A DNA stretch of 64,000 bases, taken from Hirudo medicinalis. Taxonomy: Eukaryota > Annelida > Clitellata > Hirudinida > Hirudinidae. Numbering within the stretch: the first letter of the stretch is position 1; every line of letters begins with the position of its first letter. The position numbers were made by a program, and so were the translations under genes. This document shows positions 14,245-25,997 of this stretch, piece after piece. The notes under the pieces were generated by a model. That model saw nothing but the letters and a program-made list of their open reading frames with translations. It was not told where the DNA came from and made no database searches. The stretch is taken from NCBI GenBank assembly GCA_011800805.1, contig MPNW01000069.1, forward strand, positions 257,740 through 321,739, written 5' to 3'.

Positions 14245-15025
14245 TTGAACAACAAACATAATTTCTATTTTTACATTACAAAGAAATGATTTCTATTTAC
14301 GTTTTCATTGTTAAGTTTCCTTGATGGTTGCAACCCATTATTAAAAAGGATTATAATTTTACAGGCTGCAAAATTCAAATTTTAACATCTGGTATACATT
14401 TAATTGAATCTCATTTCATGCATTGTGATTTTGCCATGCAACCCTTCAAGTCCTCAAGGGGGCCCCTTTTGATTTTCTTGTGGGGGGGGTGCCATTTGAA
14501 GTTAAGCCACTGCATTGTTGATGATGACGATTATGATAGTGATGGTAGTGGTGAAGGCTTAGATCGAATGTCGCATTTCATTGAAATTAGCCGAAATTAG
14601 TTGGCTACTGATCTGTAATAATACAATGCCTGCTCGGAGTTAATTCAAACCCCTTTGTCAAAATTCTTTCAGACATGTGCCCTTCTTGATGCGTGACTTT
14701 AGTTATTAGCATTTCAATAATTATGATGATGATGATAGTGATAGTAATAATAATAATTGTGTAATAAAGATAATGACAATAATAATTAATATATGTCTAC
14801 ATAGGCATAATAAATATAGATCAGATATTACTATTAGATTTGTTACTATTATGTTATTGTCGTTATTATTATTGTTTTAGTCATTACTATTATTATTATT
14901 GTTATTGTGCACATTTTCACCCCACTTTGTGTTTCTATGAAGGCATGTTTCCACAACGTTGCTGTGGTTTGTTTTTGTTAGCTCTGATGAGGGACCAGAA
15001 GTTACTTACATTATGTTTTTGCTGA

Positions 15026-15059
<34 letters not shown>

Positions 15060-18000
15060 GTTATTATTATTATTGTTGTTATTGAATTACTTTCATCTAC
15101 TTTATTGGAATATTTAATTACTTTATATCACTATCATCATTGTAATGATTATTATTATTGTATTTATTATTATCATTATTATTATTATTAATGTTGTTGT
15201 TTTAATTGATTATTTGTAAAGACATTCATTTTTACTTCATTGATTATTTTTTTATATTTTATTTTAGCTGTCTTTATTATTATTGTTATTGCGTTAAATA
15301 CTGTACATGAATTATTTGATCTGCCTGTCATTGTGCCTGCTGCATTCATTGTAAATATTAACGCAGTTGTTATTAGGATCGTTATTATTTTTATTATTAT
15401 TAATACTATTATTATTATTATCATTATTATTATTATCATCAATATCGTTACTGTTTTCAACTGTTGGCATTAAACTGCCATAAAATTTTAAATTATTTTC
15501 ATCTCAGCAAGTGATGGGATATATGTTACGTGTTATGTTTGACATGTTATGTTATAAATAACATGAAAGTAATATGACATGTCACATGTTACACATCTCC
15601 TTCCTTGCTTAATTCTTCTTCCTCATGCTAATATCTCTTAACCAAAATTTAAAAAATATTTTTATTAAAAATCAAAGTATTTGAAGTGTGAGTAACTGCA
15701 CATGATACAAATTGTATCACATTGAATGTATGATATTATATACTTCTATAAGGCTATTTCTATAGAGAATTACATCATCTTTGTTGTAAACATTTTTGGT
15801 GACATTTTTATCTAACTCTCCACTGGCTTCAAAATGTTACTCAACTTGCATTTGGACATTATTCTAAATAGTTGATGGATGTAGCTATGTTATGTAATGA
15901 ATAACGCATATTAAGCATATTAATTAATAACATAATAACAAGAAATATTATTATATTATTAATAAATTGCCATTATGATATATTACATTTTTATTATCGG
16001 TAATGAGTGCATGTTTCTTTGCTTAATTATATTGCAAGCCATTGTATGTTTTTACAACACTATGTCAATGTGTAACTGTTGGTGACTGCTGTCTGTGATG
16101 AGATTGATTCAAGGGAGCATGTTGAAAAGGGTCTGAATAAGCTGCTTCATGTTGACATTATTATTATTTATTATTATTATTATTGTATAATAATAATCAT
16201 TATTAAGGAATCGTTCAGCATGTCACCGGCCGATATGCTCTGCAATGTCATATTACATGTTATGGTAAGTGCGATGATTAATTATGGTGCCATGAAATAT
16301 TAATGTCATCAAACTCTAAGGTAGCTTTTCAACTTGTAGATGTCTATTTATGTGGTTGTTACAAACTTTACTTTTTGTTGTTCAAAATGTCATGTTGTTG
16401 AAGACTTCGTAATTCATTGTTAGTAGTAATTTAATTACATTGTTTATTCTCAAAATGAGAAAGCAGTAGCTTTGTTCTAAGTTTACCACTTTCAACAGTA
16501 TATGATTATAGTGTGGCTTGTTTTATTACTTATCACTAAATAGATTCGTTGATTTGTTGTTTAATCATAACATATTGTTAAGAGAAAACATCAATTTTTA
16601 AGCTGTAGTAAAGGTTTTTTTTTTATTTCACTGTTTATTTATTTATTTTATTTTTTTAGCAAAATAAGTTACTGTTGTTGTTGTTGTTGTTGTTGTTGTT
16701 GTCGTCGTCGTTGTTTTGCATTCCATCACTCAAAGGATTTGCTTGAAAATAATTTGTGAACATTTCACATTTCCAATAAATTCTGCACAAGAGTTGTTAT
16801 TTATGGGGTCACAAGTGAGTTGAAGGACTCACTTGAAGTAACAACAGATCCTCACTGAAGACCATAACGAAGTTGTGTGAATGTTTGTTTTTATTCCTCA
16901 GTGAAACGGTTTCCTGTTGTCGTTGTTGTGCAATGACCATCTTGGTCATTTCAATCTTACTTTCAATTTAATTTCAAATTTGTGGCGGTGACGACGACGA
17001 CGTTGTTGATTGTGATGCTGAAAATGTTTGCCTCAGACCTAGATATACCTGAAAGTAATGTTGTTATCGTTGTTGTTGTTGTGCAGTGTTGCTTGTTGAT
17101 CCTGGTGAATGGGACTTCCACGCTGTTGTTGTTTCCAGCCATGGTCAGCATAGACCTGCTGAGGAGAAAGAGCGGAAGGATGGACTTCTTTTGCTGCCAA
17201 CTCAGGTGGGTTCTGGAAACTCAATTAATTTCGTCTCACTTAGTTAATTAATTACATGGATCTAATTTGTTATGATTTCATTTTATATTTTATTATTATT
17301 ATTATTAAAATTACTTTTATTGTCTGTTAATATAATTATTTATTATGCTGTTATTTGTGATGTCTTTATTTTCTTGAAGTAATTTTATTTTCTTATTGTG
17401 GAAGTCGTTTTGTTTCTTTTGATGCTGAATCAAGCACTCACTTCCTCCGGGGATTTTTCCTTCTTTTTCGTTTCCATAGTTCTACCACGTTGACATGTTG
17501 CTTCATAATCATAATTTATTATGCGGCGCCAGTTGTACCACTTCCAGATGCACCTACTTATTATAATTTCCGTGCAGGCAGAAATAATGTTTTGATGCTA
17601 CTGCAGCGATTACAATCACGATAATAACGATCTGCATATTCATTAATTTAGCCTCCCTAATGAAGAGTGTGACACACCTGAGCGCCTGAGCACCTGAGCG
17701 ATTATCTTAACTAATTAGTATTTCATGATTCATGAATATTCATCATTTTTAAGGGCCGGGAGTGAAGTTTGAAAGGTTGATAATTTATTTTTAGATGTTT
17801 AAGTCATTAATTTAGAATTTAATGTGACGCGTTAAGCACATGTTTTGTTTGGAAGAAGTGACAGGCGTGTTTTGTGGAAGTGTCTCTAATCGTCTGCTCT
17901 ATCGCATCATCTCTGTGGGAAGACCTTGACACGCTTTCAGCACTCAATTGAGCAAAAACAAACAACTCTTGCCAGGCTAGCTACCGGGTGGTCTAAAAAT

Positions 18001-21000
18001 ATTGAATATTCCGACCGAGATCAACTTGGTGCAATTTTGAATTCTTGAGAGGAGCTATTTTCGAGTCTTTTTCATTTTTATTTTGAGTTTATTTTCTGCC
18101 TTTTTTTTTAAAGTCTTTTTAAATCGTCTGTTGGCAGCTCATCGTCATCATCACCATTTTCATCGTCATTTCTCTTGAATTAATACGATCATCTGGTAAC
18201 GTGCATAATGGTTGATGATTTGTACCCATTCATTTTTGGTGGCTAAATATTTCAAAATATTTAATGGTGTGCAAGTTTGCATCCACAGAGGGTGTTTATT
18301 CTTAAGTCACTAATTGTATGTTTTTGACTAGCACACTTTTTATTCAGACCACCAACAACGCATACTTTTTTATTCAGACCACCAACGGCGGCAAGCACTC
18401 CCTCTGTTTCTTACACAAAATCAAAAAAATATAAACGCACCTCAGACTCACCAAAATCTCCCCATCATCATCACCATCACCACCATCATCATCATCATCC
18501 TCATCGTCACCATCGATGGACCTCCCACGAAGATGATGAAGATGAGTTTTCAACCTTCTCATTTAAATCAAACCCTAAGAACAGCTCTGGCCTCCCTGAG
18601 CGAGGTTCTTTCAGTCAGAACTCAGGAGCAGAGGATCATTCTGGAAGATCTTCAGGTTCTTGTCAACTTGTTTGCCCATCATTAGGTGTAATTTCTTTGT
18701 TCGTTATTGTTATTATTATTATTATTATTGTTGTTGTTGTTGTTATAATTATTATTATTAATTTATTGGACTTTGTGCTGTGTTTGTAATAAATTACCTA
18801 ATATTTAAGTATTTGTTGTTGTCATGCTTTGTGGTAAGAGTTGTTGTATTTTATGCACAAATTCTTGTTGCTAGGATTTGTAAAACAAGTAAGCATGGTG
18901 TGAAATTTGTTCAAATTTACACTTTTTGTTTGTTGTCCTGTAAGAGAATTAATAGTTATGGAAGATCAGGTTATTAAAAATTATTAGTTGCTGTAATAAA
19001 GGAACGGTTGAATAAGGATTGACATTAAGCACTTGATGCTATCCTATTTGATCCTATATCACATCATTCACTTGAAGAGTTTGTTAGAACTTGTTACTTG
19101 TTTGATATTTGGTCATCGACGAGCATCAGCTGCTTTGACAGTGGATTTGTTTGAAGCAGAAGTTTGGACTTTCTTCTGAAGCGTTAATTATTTCCAGGAA
19201 TCAGTTCGTTGGCATCGAGTCACGAACTCCTGAGCTCCTCCGCGTCGTCCGTTTACCTTCCTTCCACCCTTCGCAACGACTCCATCGTCGACAGGAGATC
19301 AGTCTGCTCCATCTTTGTGGACTGCGTCTTGTCTGAGTTCATCAAAAGATTTTACGGACCCCTCCTCGAAAAGCTGCCTGTTAAGGTTTCGGAGATGATG
19401 ATGATGGCGATGGCGATGATGATGATGAATAACTTGCTCTAAGTTTACTGCTTTCAACAGTGTATGATTGTTGTATAACTTATCACTAAATATGATTCAT
19501 TGATTTGTTATTTAATCATAACATATTGTTAAGAGAAAAGATCAATTTTTAAGCATTTTAACTTGAAAATGTCTAATTGGCAGATAATAGTTGTGATCTT
19601 CTTCATCATTTCCATTGTCGTTGGCATCGTGGGGGTACTGCGGGTCAAGGAAGGACTGGACACCATGGATGTGATGCCCGCCTCATCTCCCGAAAGGGAA
19701 TTCTTCAGGATACAATCAAAATATTTCGGCTTCTACTACTTTCACATAGCTACTCAGGTTTGAGTTTAGGGCATCATCATCATCGTCGTAGTTCTCTGGT
19801 TTTGCATGATATATAGTTATCACTTAAATAATTTGCATGTAATTGCAACTTGTTAAGTTCTACAATGAACAACTTGACCTTGAAACAACAATTGTTTCTG
19901 GTTACAATATGCAATGTTTGCATAATGTTGGATAAACAAAGGCTTTTTAATTGTGATTTGCAGGAGAACTTTGACTATGCCTCAGAATACGGGCAGAAAC
20001 TCCTCCACTCCTTCCACCATTCCTTCGAGTCGGTCAACAACATCGTCAGGTCAAAAGATGGAAACTTTCCCGAATTCTGGTTGGAAGTCTTCCGGAAATG
20101 GTTGCTCGGTAAGATGCGTCCAAATTTGCCGTCTCAATTTTATCGTTGCTTAAACTTGGTGAATGTAATTAGTATTTATCGTAATTTTAAACAAATTTAA
20201 CTATCGATAGAGAGGTAATCCAAATTATAATTTTCACAAACACTAGCATTACTATTTTGTATTGGCATTTGAATGTCATGAGTGAATTATAAACATTTCA
20301 TTTACGACCGGTGCAGAAGTTCTGATTCTCATTAACTGTCAACTGTTGGCCATAAATACAAACCGACGTTTACTGATTGATAACAGAAGTCCAAGAGGCC
20401 TATGATATGGATGTGCAGAGTAAAACCATTACCATAGAAGGTTGGTATCCAAACTCTACCAACTTGGGCAGCCTGGGGTACAAGCTCATGGTCCAGACTG
20501 GAATAAAATCCTCACCTATTGACAAAAATAGGGTAAAGTCATATTTAATCTTATGTAAATTATTGAAGAAAACTTTGCTTGTTTACAAATGTTCACAAAG
20601 AATATTGTGCAATTTATAACAATGCCTCAAATATTGTGACACTCGAGTCCCATTTCTTGATTTCTGATTTATGATGTCAAAATTGTTGTTAGGAAGGTGT
20701 TGTCAGCCCCAATAGTCTTTGACTTGTAATAATTGGATAGATTCTTCACTTAATTGGCTTAAAATATTGATATTGAACTTTGTCTGAATGGGTTTGCATG
20801 GTCTTTAAAAGTGATTTAAAAATCATTTGTTTTTATTTGTTTTATTTGGTGTTTCCTTCTCATTTGTGAGGCCAGTTGAGTGGTGTGAAGATATCGGCTC
20901 AGCATTTCTTTTAGCTGACTGTCATTGGTTGGAAAAAAGTCTGAAAGAATTATATTAAGAATAATTGTTATAATTGTTGTTTTTGTTGCTCTCATTAGCA

Positions 21001-24000
21001 TTACTTCTCAGACTCATACAGGTAGATTGGTGAGCAACAACGGAATAATCTACCCTCCTGCCTTCTACAATTACCTCACTGCCTGGAGTAAGAACGACAT
21101 AGCTTACGACTTCTCCCAGGCCAACATCAAGCCTTTTCCAGAGCCCTGGGCACACGAAAAGACCGATCCCAGTTGCAACAGTGAGTGCATGATCTTCGTA
21201 CAGTTGAACTCTTTTGAATGTCAGTTTAGTTAATGTTAGTTAATGTTAGTTAATGTCAGTTAATGTCAGTTAATGTTAGTTAATGTTAGTTAATGTCAGT
21301 TAATGTTAGTTAATGTTAGTTAACAATAAAAAGTCATATTTGGAAATCAGTGTAAAGTACTTTGCTTCCATGCTGTTGCGATGGCGCACCATGTTTTTTA
21401 AAAAAACATTTCTGGTGTTTTTTAATTTTTATTTGATTTATTTTTTCTTTCCCAACGAACAGTACCCTCATCGCATCCGATAACTTATGCCCAAAGTGCC
21501 TTCGTCCTAAATGGCCTGCACTCTGATGACAAGATAATGGAAGTTCTGTCGGTGAGCGTCTCGTGCTGTGGAATTGGAAGTGAACGTAAGCGACGATATA
21601 AACTCGGCAAACATTAACAGGACGTTCGCAACATCTGCGACACATTCGTCTCTCGAGGCCTCCCGAACTATCCTCACGGCCTGCTGGTCACGTTCTGGGA
21701 GCAGTTCTTTTCAGTCAGATTCTACCTCTTCATACTCATCGCCACCGTTTTGGGGGTGGTGTTCGTGGTCGTCTTGACCGTCCTCCTCAACCCGTTCGCT
21801 GCATTTCTCGAGGTTACTTCTTTTGCTTTGCATGATTATCAAGCTGGCATTATTGTGTTGAAACAGTTCCACTGTTTCGAGATTGTTGCTGCTAACTCTA
21901 GCGATAAGATGATGAACATCTGTTGTGATGAAACATTTCATTGACATTTTCATTGGAAACATTTTATTGACAAATGGTTCAGCATCACTATAATCATCGA
22001 GCTAATATTTTTTAAAATTCTTATAAATCAATTTGCCTAAAATGCATTCTTGCCTCGAAAGGTGTTTGTGTTGGTCTGCACGATGGTGGAGTTGTACGGG
22101 TTCATGGGCCTGGCTGGTGTGAAGATGAGTTCCCTGTCTGCCATCCTCCTCATCGTTTCCATCGGAGCCACCGTGGACGTGACCGTTCCTTTTGTTTTGG
22201 TCAGCAGTTGGTTTTTTGTCAATTTCTAATTTTGTTGTGAGCGGCAGCAGCAAATTTGTGTCGTGAACTGTGATAACTTGCACATAAGAAGTACTCGATG
22301 AGTATTGTTGCTGCTAATATCGAGTAACGTTCATTTACGACATAATGAAAGTTGACAAGAGATTAGAATTTTTGAATATTTTAATAATAATATTTTAAAT
22401 GCAGTTCACATTACGACCAATCAGCACATTTTAAGTATTTCGTCGTCATTGCACTGAGTTAAGACTTAAACTGTTGAATCCATAATGGTAGGCATTCCAA
22501 ACATGCATCGGCCCCCGTGACAGGAGGATGGTTCTGTCCCTGGAGCACGTCGTCACCCCGTCCATCCATACCTTCGTCGCAGCTTTCCTTGGCCTTCTTG
22601 TCCTTGCGGCCACGGAACTGGTGTTCATAAGAAAGTGAGCAGTGGCATGTCAATCAACTTGAATGCCAAGTCTTGTTCCTTGGTGTTTTTATGGTTTCCA
22701 ATTATGGATTGATTTTAATTGAATTTTAACTTTTCTTGTTGCAATTTAAATTATGCTGATCTGTTGGATGAATTTCAAGCATAATATTGATTATATGTTT
22801 TGACCTTTCATTTATTTTTTCATACTAAGAGCTTACAATTTTATTTGGCATCAGCTGTAATCATCAAAGTAATGTAATCCTTGCCATCTGATGGATATAA
22901 CTAAGTGAATACAGATTTTTCATCCATCAATAAGGGTTGCTAAAGATACTTTGTCAAGGTTTGGATGAATATTTGATGGTCTTAGACCCTAGTTCATGCC
23001 TGTAAAATATATTTTTATATTCATGCAGGTTGTTGTAATATTTAAATCATATTTTGCTCATCTACAGATATATCTTTGGGCCATTTGTGGTGATGTTGAT
23101 GCTAGGATGCTTCAATGGTCTGGTCTTTCTACCTGTTCTCCTTTCGCTGGTCGGTCCATCGGCCGAGGTTATCATACATTATAAATGCTTGAAAATATTC
23201 AAACATTGGTTTAGTATTCATTGTCATGTGGCAGTAATGCCAACAGTCGTTACATGTCTTGTTTAAAACCTGGCCTGCGCTGCCGGGGAATGCTCTTGGA
23301 CATGGCACTATACAAATGGTAGAATGATTAACAAGTGCTTTCACATCCTATTCAGATACATAAGGAACCCAAAAGATTGGCTAAACACATATACAAATTC
23401 ACCTGATTTATTTTTACAGGTGACTCCGCTAAATGATGAATTGTACCTTCCTCCCCCTTCGCCCATCATTCAACCTCAGAGATTGACAGCTTCTTCGAGG
23501 TCAAGATTGGGTCAGAAAGCCTCGTACAAGACCAGGAAAAAGTCGAGGAATGGCAGAAGCAGGAGTCGAAGCAGAATCACAACCAGGCTCAAAAATCCTC
23601 CCAACTTGTCCACCATTGTTGAGGAAAGCTCGAACTCCTGCGCCTCCTCCATCTCTATCGACCTCAAACCCACCATCATCATCAGTAACCCTCCTCACTG
23701 TTGCAGTAGCGGTGCCTCCACATCTCAGTCCCTGACTCCGTCGACCGCTCAGTACGTGGATATGGTCGATCCGGACGATCCGGAACCTTCTGCTCATTCG
23801 GGAAGGAAACTCCAGGTCTTTCCGAGCAGTTGCCGCCTGCATTCCTCTCTGGGATCTACTTTGGTGAGATTCAGTCTTTTGAAAACCCATGACTTTTCTT
23901 CATTTCTCATCCACAAATATTACAGCCTTGGTTACATTAATTGATTAATTACGTACAGGTTACATCGTCACCTGTACAAGTCTCGTCTTGTTCTTCGAGT

Positions 24001-24495
24001 CACTGCTTCACCACGGTTGAGGCCACGACCAAAGTGAAAGTTCACATCTGCGATCAGAAAGGTGGGCACTCTTTTGCTATTTCCTCGACCGCTCAATTTA
24101 AAGTCAAGACAACAAATCAAAGTGACAATTCAATGCTTAGCAAGAGCGATGATAACCAGTGATGAATTGTGTCATCGAGTGAAGGCACTCGTGGACAATT
24201 TCATGCAGTTACTTTCCCTCATTTGTCCACGTTTTCATGCCAACGAATATCAACAGCAATCATTATCACATCAATTAAGTCTTACTCCTAACCAATAATT
24301 ACACAGTTAGTCAATTAATTTCATAACAAAATACAAACACATGAATTATTAGTTAAAGGAACTTCATTTCAGAACTGTTTGCTTGCTTTTCCAGATAGAT
24401 TGCCAAAGCAAAGACTACCTTCGAAGCAGAGAATTAGGAGAGACATGGCAAATGTCAACCAATTGTCTGAGAAGAACAGGAGGGCGCACCATTGA
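5853..24495 (+). CDS. PTCH: Patched-type Hedgehog receptor (12-TM, sterol-sensing domain)
   Basis: Represses Smoothened by moving sterol; binds Hedgehog. Exons: 5853-6014, 6184-6376, 6699-6888, 6973-7084, 7142-7236, 7305-7413, 7478-7570, 7642-7763, 8757-8898, 9018-9191, 10284-10442, 10987-11082, 12050-12175, 17087-17205, 18378-18655, 19198-19385, 19584-19757, 19964-20108, 20387-20532, 21012-21180, 21463-21551, 21621-21812, 22062-22199, 22492-22634, 23068-23167, 23420-23863, 23959-24061, 24395-24495. They sum to 4302 nt and 1433 aa, like vertebrate PTCH1. Landmarks: SKGKARGKKKTLWLR before TM1; PCLIISPLECFWEGSKL in extracellular loop 1; the sterol-sensing domain across exons 10-14 with FNAITTQVVPFLVVGLG; a second RND half starting in exon 17; LPNYPHGLLVTFWEQ; NGLVFLPVLLSLVGP as TM12. 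Exon 15 ends could be 18348 (start) or 18685 (end). Unusual: TM4 reads GMDHVF, a poly-His tract lies in the central cytosolic loop, and the tail has no PPxY motif. Patched rather than Patched-related because of the loop-1 and sterol-sensing motifs. Confidence 0.93.
7764..8756 (+). repeat. Patched intron 8, GAT/GATG-rich low-complexity DNA
   Basis: Imperfect GAT, GATGGTGAT and CATGAT runs occur at about 7835-7890 and 8095-8350. They make open frames of Met, Asp or His runs on both strands. Exons 8 and 9 splice in phase across it, so these frames are not coding. Confidence 0.7.
9192..10283 (+). repeat. Patched intron 10 with ACTACTGCCA-type repeats
   Basis: Holds an imperfect repeat built on TACTGTTAATACTGCCAACT (about 9328-9450), paired AT-rich words near 9570-9640 and a GTT/TTTTG-rich part at 10080-10170. 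No exon is seen in it. Confidence 0.5.
10560..10830 (+). repeat. AAT and GTT/ATT microsatellites in Patched intron 11
   Basis: A run of AAT units at about 10560-10598, then GTT/ATT runs at about 10725-10830. Further ATT/ATC runs at 11090-11215 (intron 12) and GTT/ATT runs at 11590-11720 lie in the following intron. Confidence 0.8.
12413..14512 (+). mobile_element. Relict hAT-type DNA transposon in Patched intron 13
   Basis: The ends are complementary: left CGGTGGCGTAACTG at 12413, right AAGTTAAGCCACTG ending at 14512, about 12 of 14 matching. Inside, broken frames read like a hAT transposase of the ZMYM/TTF zinc-finger group. About 13555-13680 gives KYLQTEKVDLCIATHNLETA, and about 14055-14095 gives PVMVASAERSF, the start of the hAT C-terminal dimerisation region. 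Stops and frameshifts throughout make it dead. The 8-bp flanks (tagtgatg, cattgttg) match at only 5 of 8 positions, so a target duplication is eroded or my ends are slightly off. It also contains two copies of the GGGCCC/AGAAATTT module (12640-12780 inverted, 13170-13240 direct). Confidence 0.65.
14211..14243 (+). repeat. (GATA)n microsatellite
   Basis: About eight uninterrupted ATAG/GATA units inside the hAT relict, just after the dimerisation-domain remnant. Confidence 0.9.
14513..17086 (+). other. Rest of Patched intron 13
   Basis: AT-rich with ATT/GTT runs (about 14690-14910, 15028-15085, 15140-15190, 15370-15450), a GTT run at 16672-16713 and the 16472-16602 repeat. No exon is needed here: exon 13 (phase 0 end) joins exon 14 at 17087 in frame. 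Confidence 0.6.
16472..16602 (+). repeat. Dispersed intronic repeat, copy A
   Basis: About 130 bp nearly identical to 19433-19553 in the same orientation. Shared blocks include CTAAGTTTAC, TTTCAACAGT, CTTATCACTAAATA and TTTAATCATAACATATTGTT, ending ATCAATTTTTAAG. No coding content and no recognised family. Confidence 0.8.
18348..18685 (+). other. Patched exon 15 and its duplicated acceptor
   Basis: The segment TTTTTATTCAGACCACCAAC occurs twice, 30 bp apart, giving AG acceptors at 18346-18347 and 18376-18377. Both leave the same phase and both frames stay open. Isoforms would differ by ten residues. The exon encodes part of the large cytosolic loop between TM6 and TM7: Ser/Lys-rich, then about 12 consecutive His, then acidic SHEDDEDEF. 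The donor can be at 18655 (GTTCTT) or 18685 (GTGTAA), again in the same phase. Vertebrate PTCH also has a divergent loop here, so conservation cannot confirm the exon; the open frame and phase fit do. Confidence 0.7.
19433..19553 (+). repeat. Dispersed intronic repeat, copy B
   Basis: Second copy of the 16472-16602 repeat, in Patched intron 16. It begins shortly after exon 16 and ends about 30 bp before exon 17. A few substitutions and short indels separate the copies. Confidence 0.8.
21227..21323 (+). repeat. 10-bp minisatellite TAATGT(T/C)AGT
   Basis: Nine consecutive 10-bp units with a single T/C variable position, starting about 45 bp after the donor of Patched exon 20. Confidence 0.95.
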
Positions 24496-25239
24496 TGATC
24501 GTTTCGCTCGCTGTTAATTTCTTTGTTTTGTAAGGAAATCTAAAAGCTAGGAAATTCTGCTGAGGTGCCTTGTCATGCGATACAAATTGCTGACCATATT
24601 TTCTAGTCTCATGATTGTGACCTGTCACATTGCATAGTACATATTAATAAGATTGTATAGAAAAACTTTAAGTTTGGAGGCAGCCCCTATAAGTTGTAGA
24701 CAAATCAAAGTTGAAGTGAGGACTTCCTTGATTAGTTCAAGGAAGTGTCCATTCCAGTGTGAGTAAAAACTCTTGCAATTTGTGTAAATTTATTGTTTCA
24801 TGTTGGTCGTCTTCAATCATGGAAATCAAATATTCTTGAACTGCTCGGGTGTCTTAATTTTTATAAAAAAAAAAAGCTACCGAGACTTTGGGCAGATTTT
24901 AGAAAAATGAGTGCATGAGAACGCGATTAGTTTTCAGGAGCCCAGAACGAGTTGATGAAACCAAATTTGTGCCCCGGTAGCGACAGCCCATTTCCCGGTC
25001 TAAAAATAACCAAATCAAGTCGCACCAAACTTGGTACCGGTGCCGTCCGTTCCCGCCCAAAATTTCTGTTCAGTCCCGATTTCAATTTCATGAATAATTA
25101 GGCCAATTATTTAAAGACAAAGTGAAGATATTTTATTGCCATATTTATTTTTTGTCTACACTTGATGTATATTTCTTGAAGTTCACGGTACCATGGGAGT
25201 TCGCTCATTTATTCCCGGTCACGCGGGAAAAATTTGAGT

Positions 25240-25605
25240 TTGATTAGAGTGGCGTATGTTCAACAGAACTTCAAAACCACTAATGTAGAGGGAAGCTTTC
25301 TCTGAAGAGGAAAGTTTTGAGGGCGGATCCGACGGGATCAGAGTTGGTAATTGAAGGTCTATTCCAGATCTGCGGGCCAATAACCTGGATAGACCTGCCA
25401 TCCGATGTCTCACATCGGGCAGATGATTTTGTGGTGGGTGGTGGCATGTTCGATGATAATCTTTTGTTAAGTGGTGGTCTTTTGTTTTTAAAAGACAAAA
25501 ATTCGGAGTGAATTGAAATTCACTTTTCAGAACATCCACAGAATAAAAAGGCCCGAGTGTCGGCGGTTCGACTCCGTCTCGCGGGGAGGGGTTAGGGTCC
25601 CGCAT
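25240..25605 (-). mobile_element. LINE 3' end fragment (RT ORF C-terminus)
   Basis: The minus frame at 25280-25498 reads VIGPQIWNRPSITNSDPVGS followed by ALKTFLF. This matches the common pattern near the end of non-LTR reverse transcriptase ORFs (a G-P-x-x-W-N core, then LKT-L-F). The overlapping minus frame at 25219-25605 is also open. No catalytic RT core is nearby, so this is a 5'-truncated copy. A related stretch (AATTTCAGTTCACATTC, then AACATCC and CGAGTGTC) recurs at about 43405-43470. Confidence 0.55.
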
Positions 25606-25645
25606 GGTCTAATAGTAAATGCCTCTCACGATGGCAGCATGTATT
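25565..25645 (+). repeat. tRNA-derived (SINE-like) fragment
   Basis: GGTTCGACTCCG looks like a tRNA B box. Shortly downstream comes TCCCGCATGGTCTAATAGTA and CCTCTCACGATGGCAGC, resembling the 5' half of a tRNA-Glu(CTC) with an A box. The second copy then breaks down into a G-run. Related to the minus-strand copy at 36219-36311. Not a functional tRNA as it stands. Confidence 0.5.
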
Positions 25646-25860
25646 TTGGGGGGGGGGGCAAGGGGGTTTGAAAAAAATTGACAATTCTTGCCAAGGGGAG
25701 GGGGAGTTTAAGATCAATTGCCTCAAGAATGTTATTTTTTATGATAAAAAATCTAAATGTTAACAGATGGATTTATAACATTACTGCTAGTCCTTCAGTT
25801 CAGTTGTCGATGCTTGAACGGATTTTAAAAAAATCTGTACCTTCTTTGTTTCTTCGCGAG

Positions 25861-25997
25861 CAGGGCTGTGAAGGGGCAAGGGCCCGGTCATTTTTAGACC
25901 TTTTTTTGCTTTTCCATTACCAAATTGCTATAACGTATGGACCCGTGGCCGCTACTAGGCACTGCCTATGAGCCCGAAATTTCTGTCGGCGGCCCTG
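25861..25997 (+). mobile_element. MITE with CAGGGC terminal inverted repeats
   Basis: 137 bp, starts CAGGGCTG and ends CGGCCCTG-like (GGCGGCCCTG). The inverted match extends outward to GAGCAGGGC / GCCCTGCTC (25858-26000). The body has GCTTTTCCATTACCAAATTG and CCCGAAATTTCTG, shared with 3545-3677, 12640-12780 (inverted) and 13170-13240. CAGGG ends are typical of hAT-type non-autonomous elements. Confidence 0.7.
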
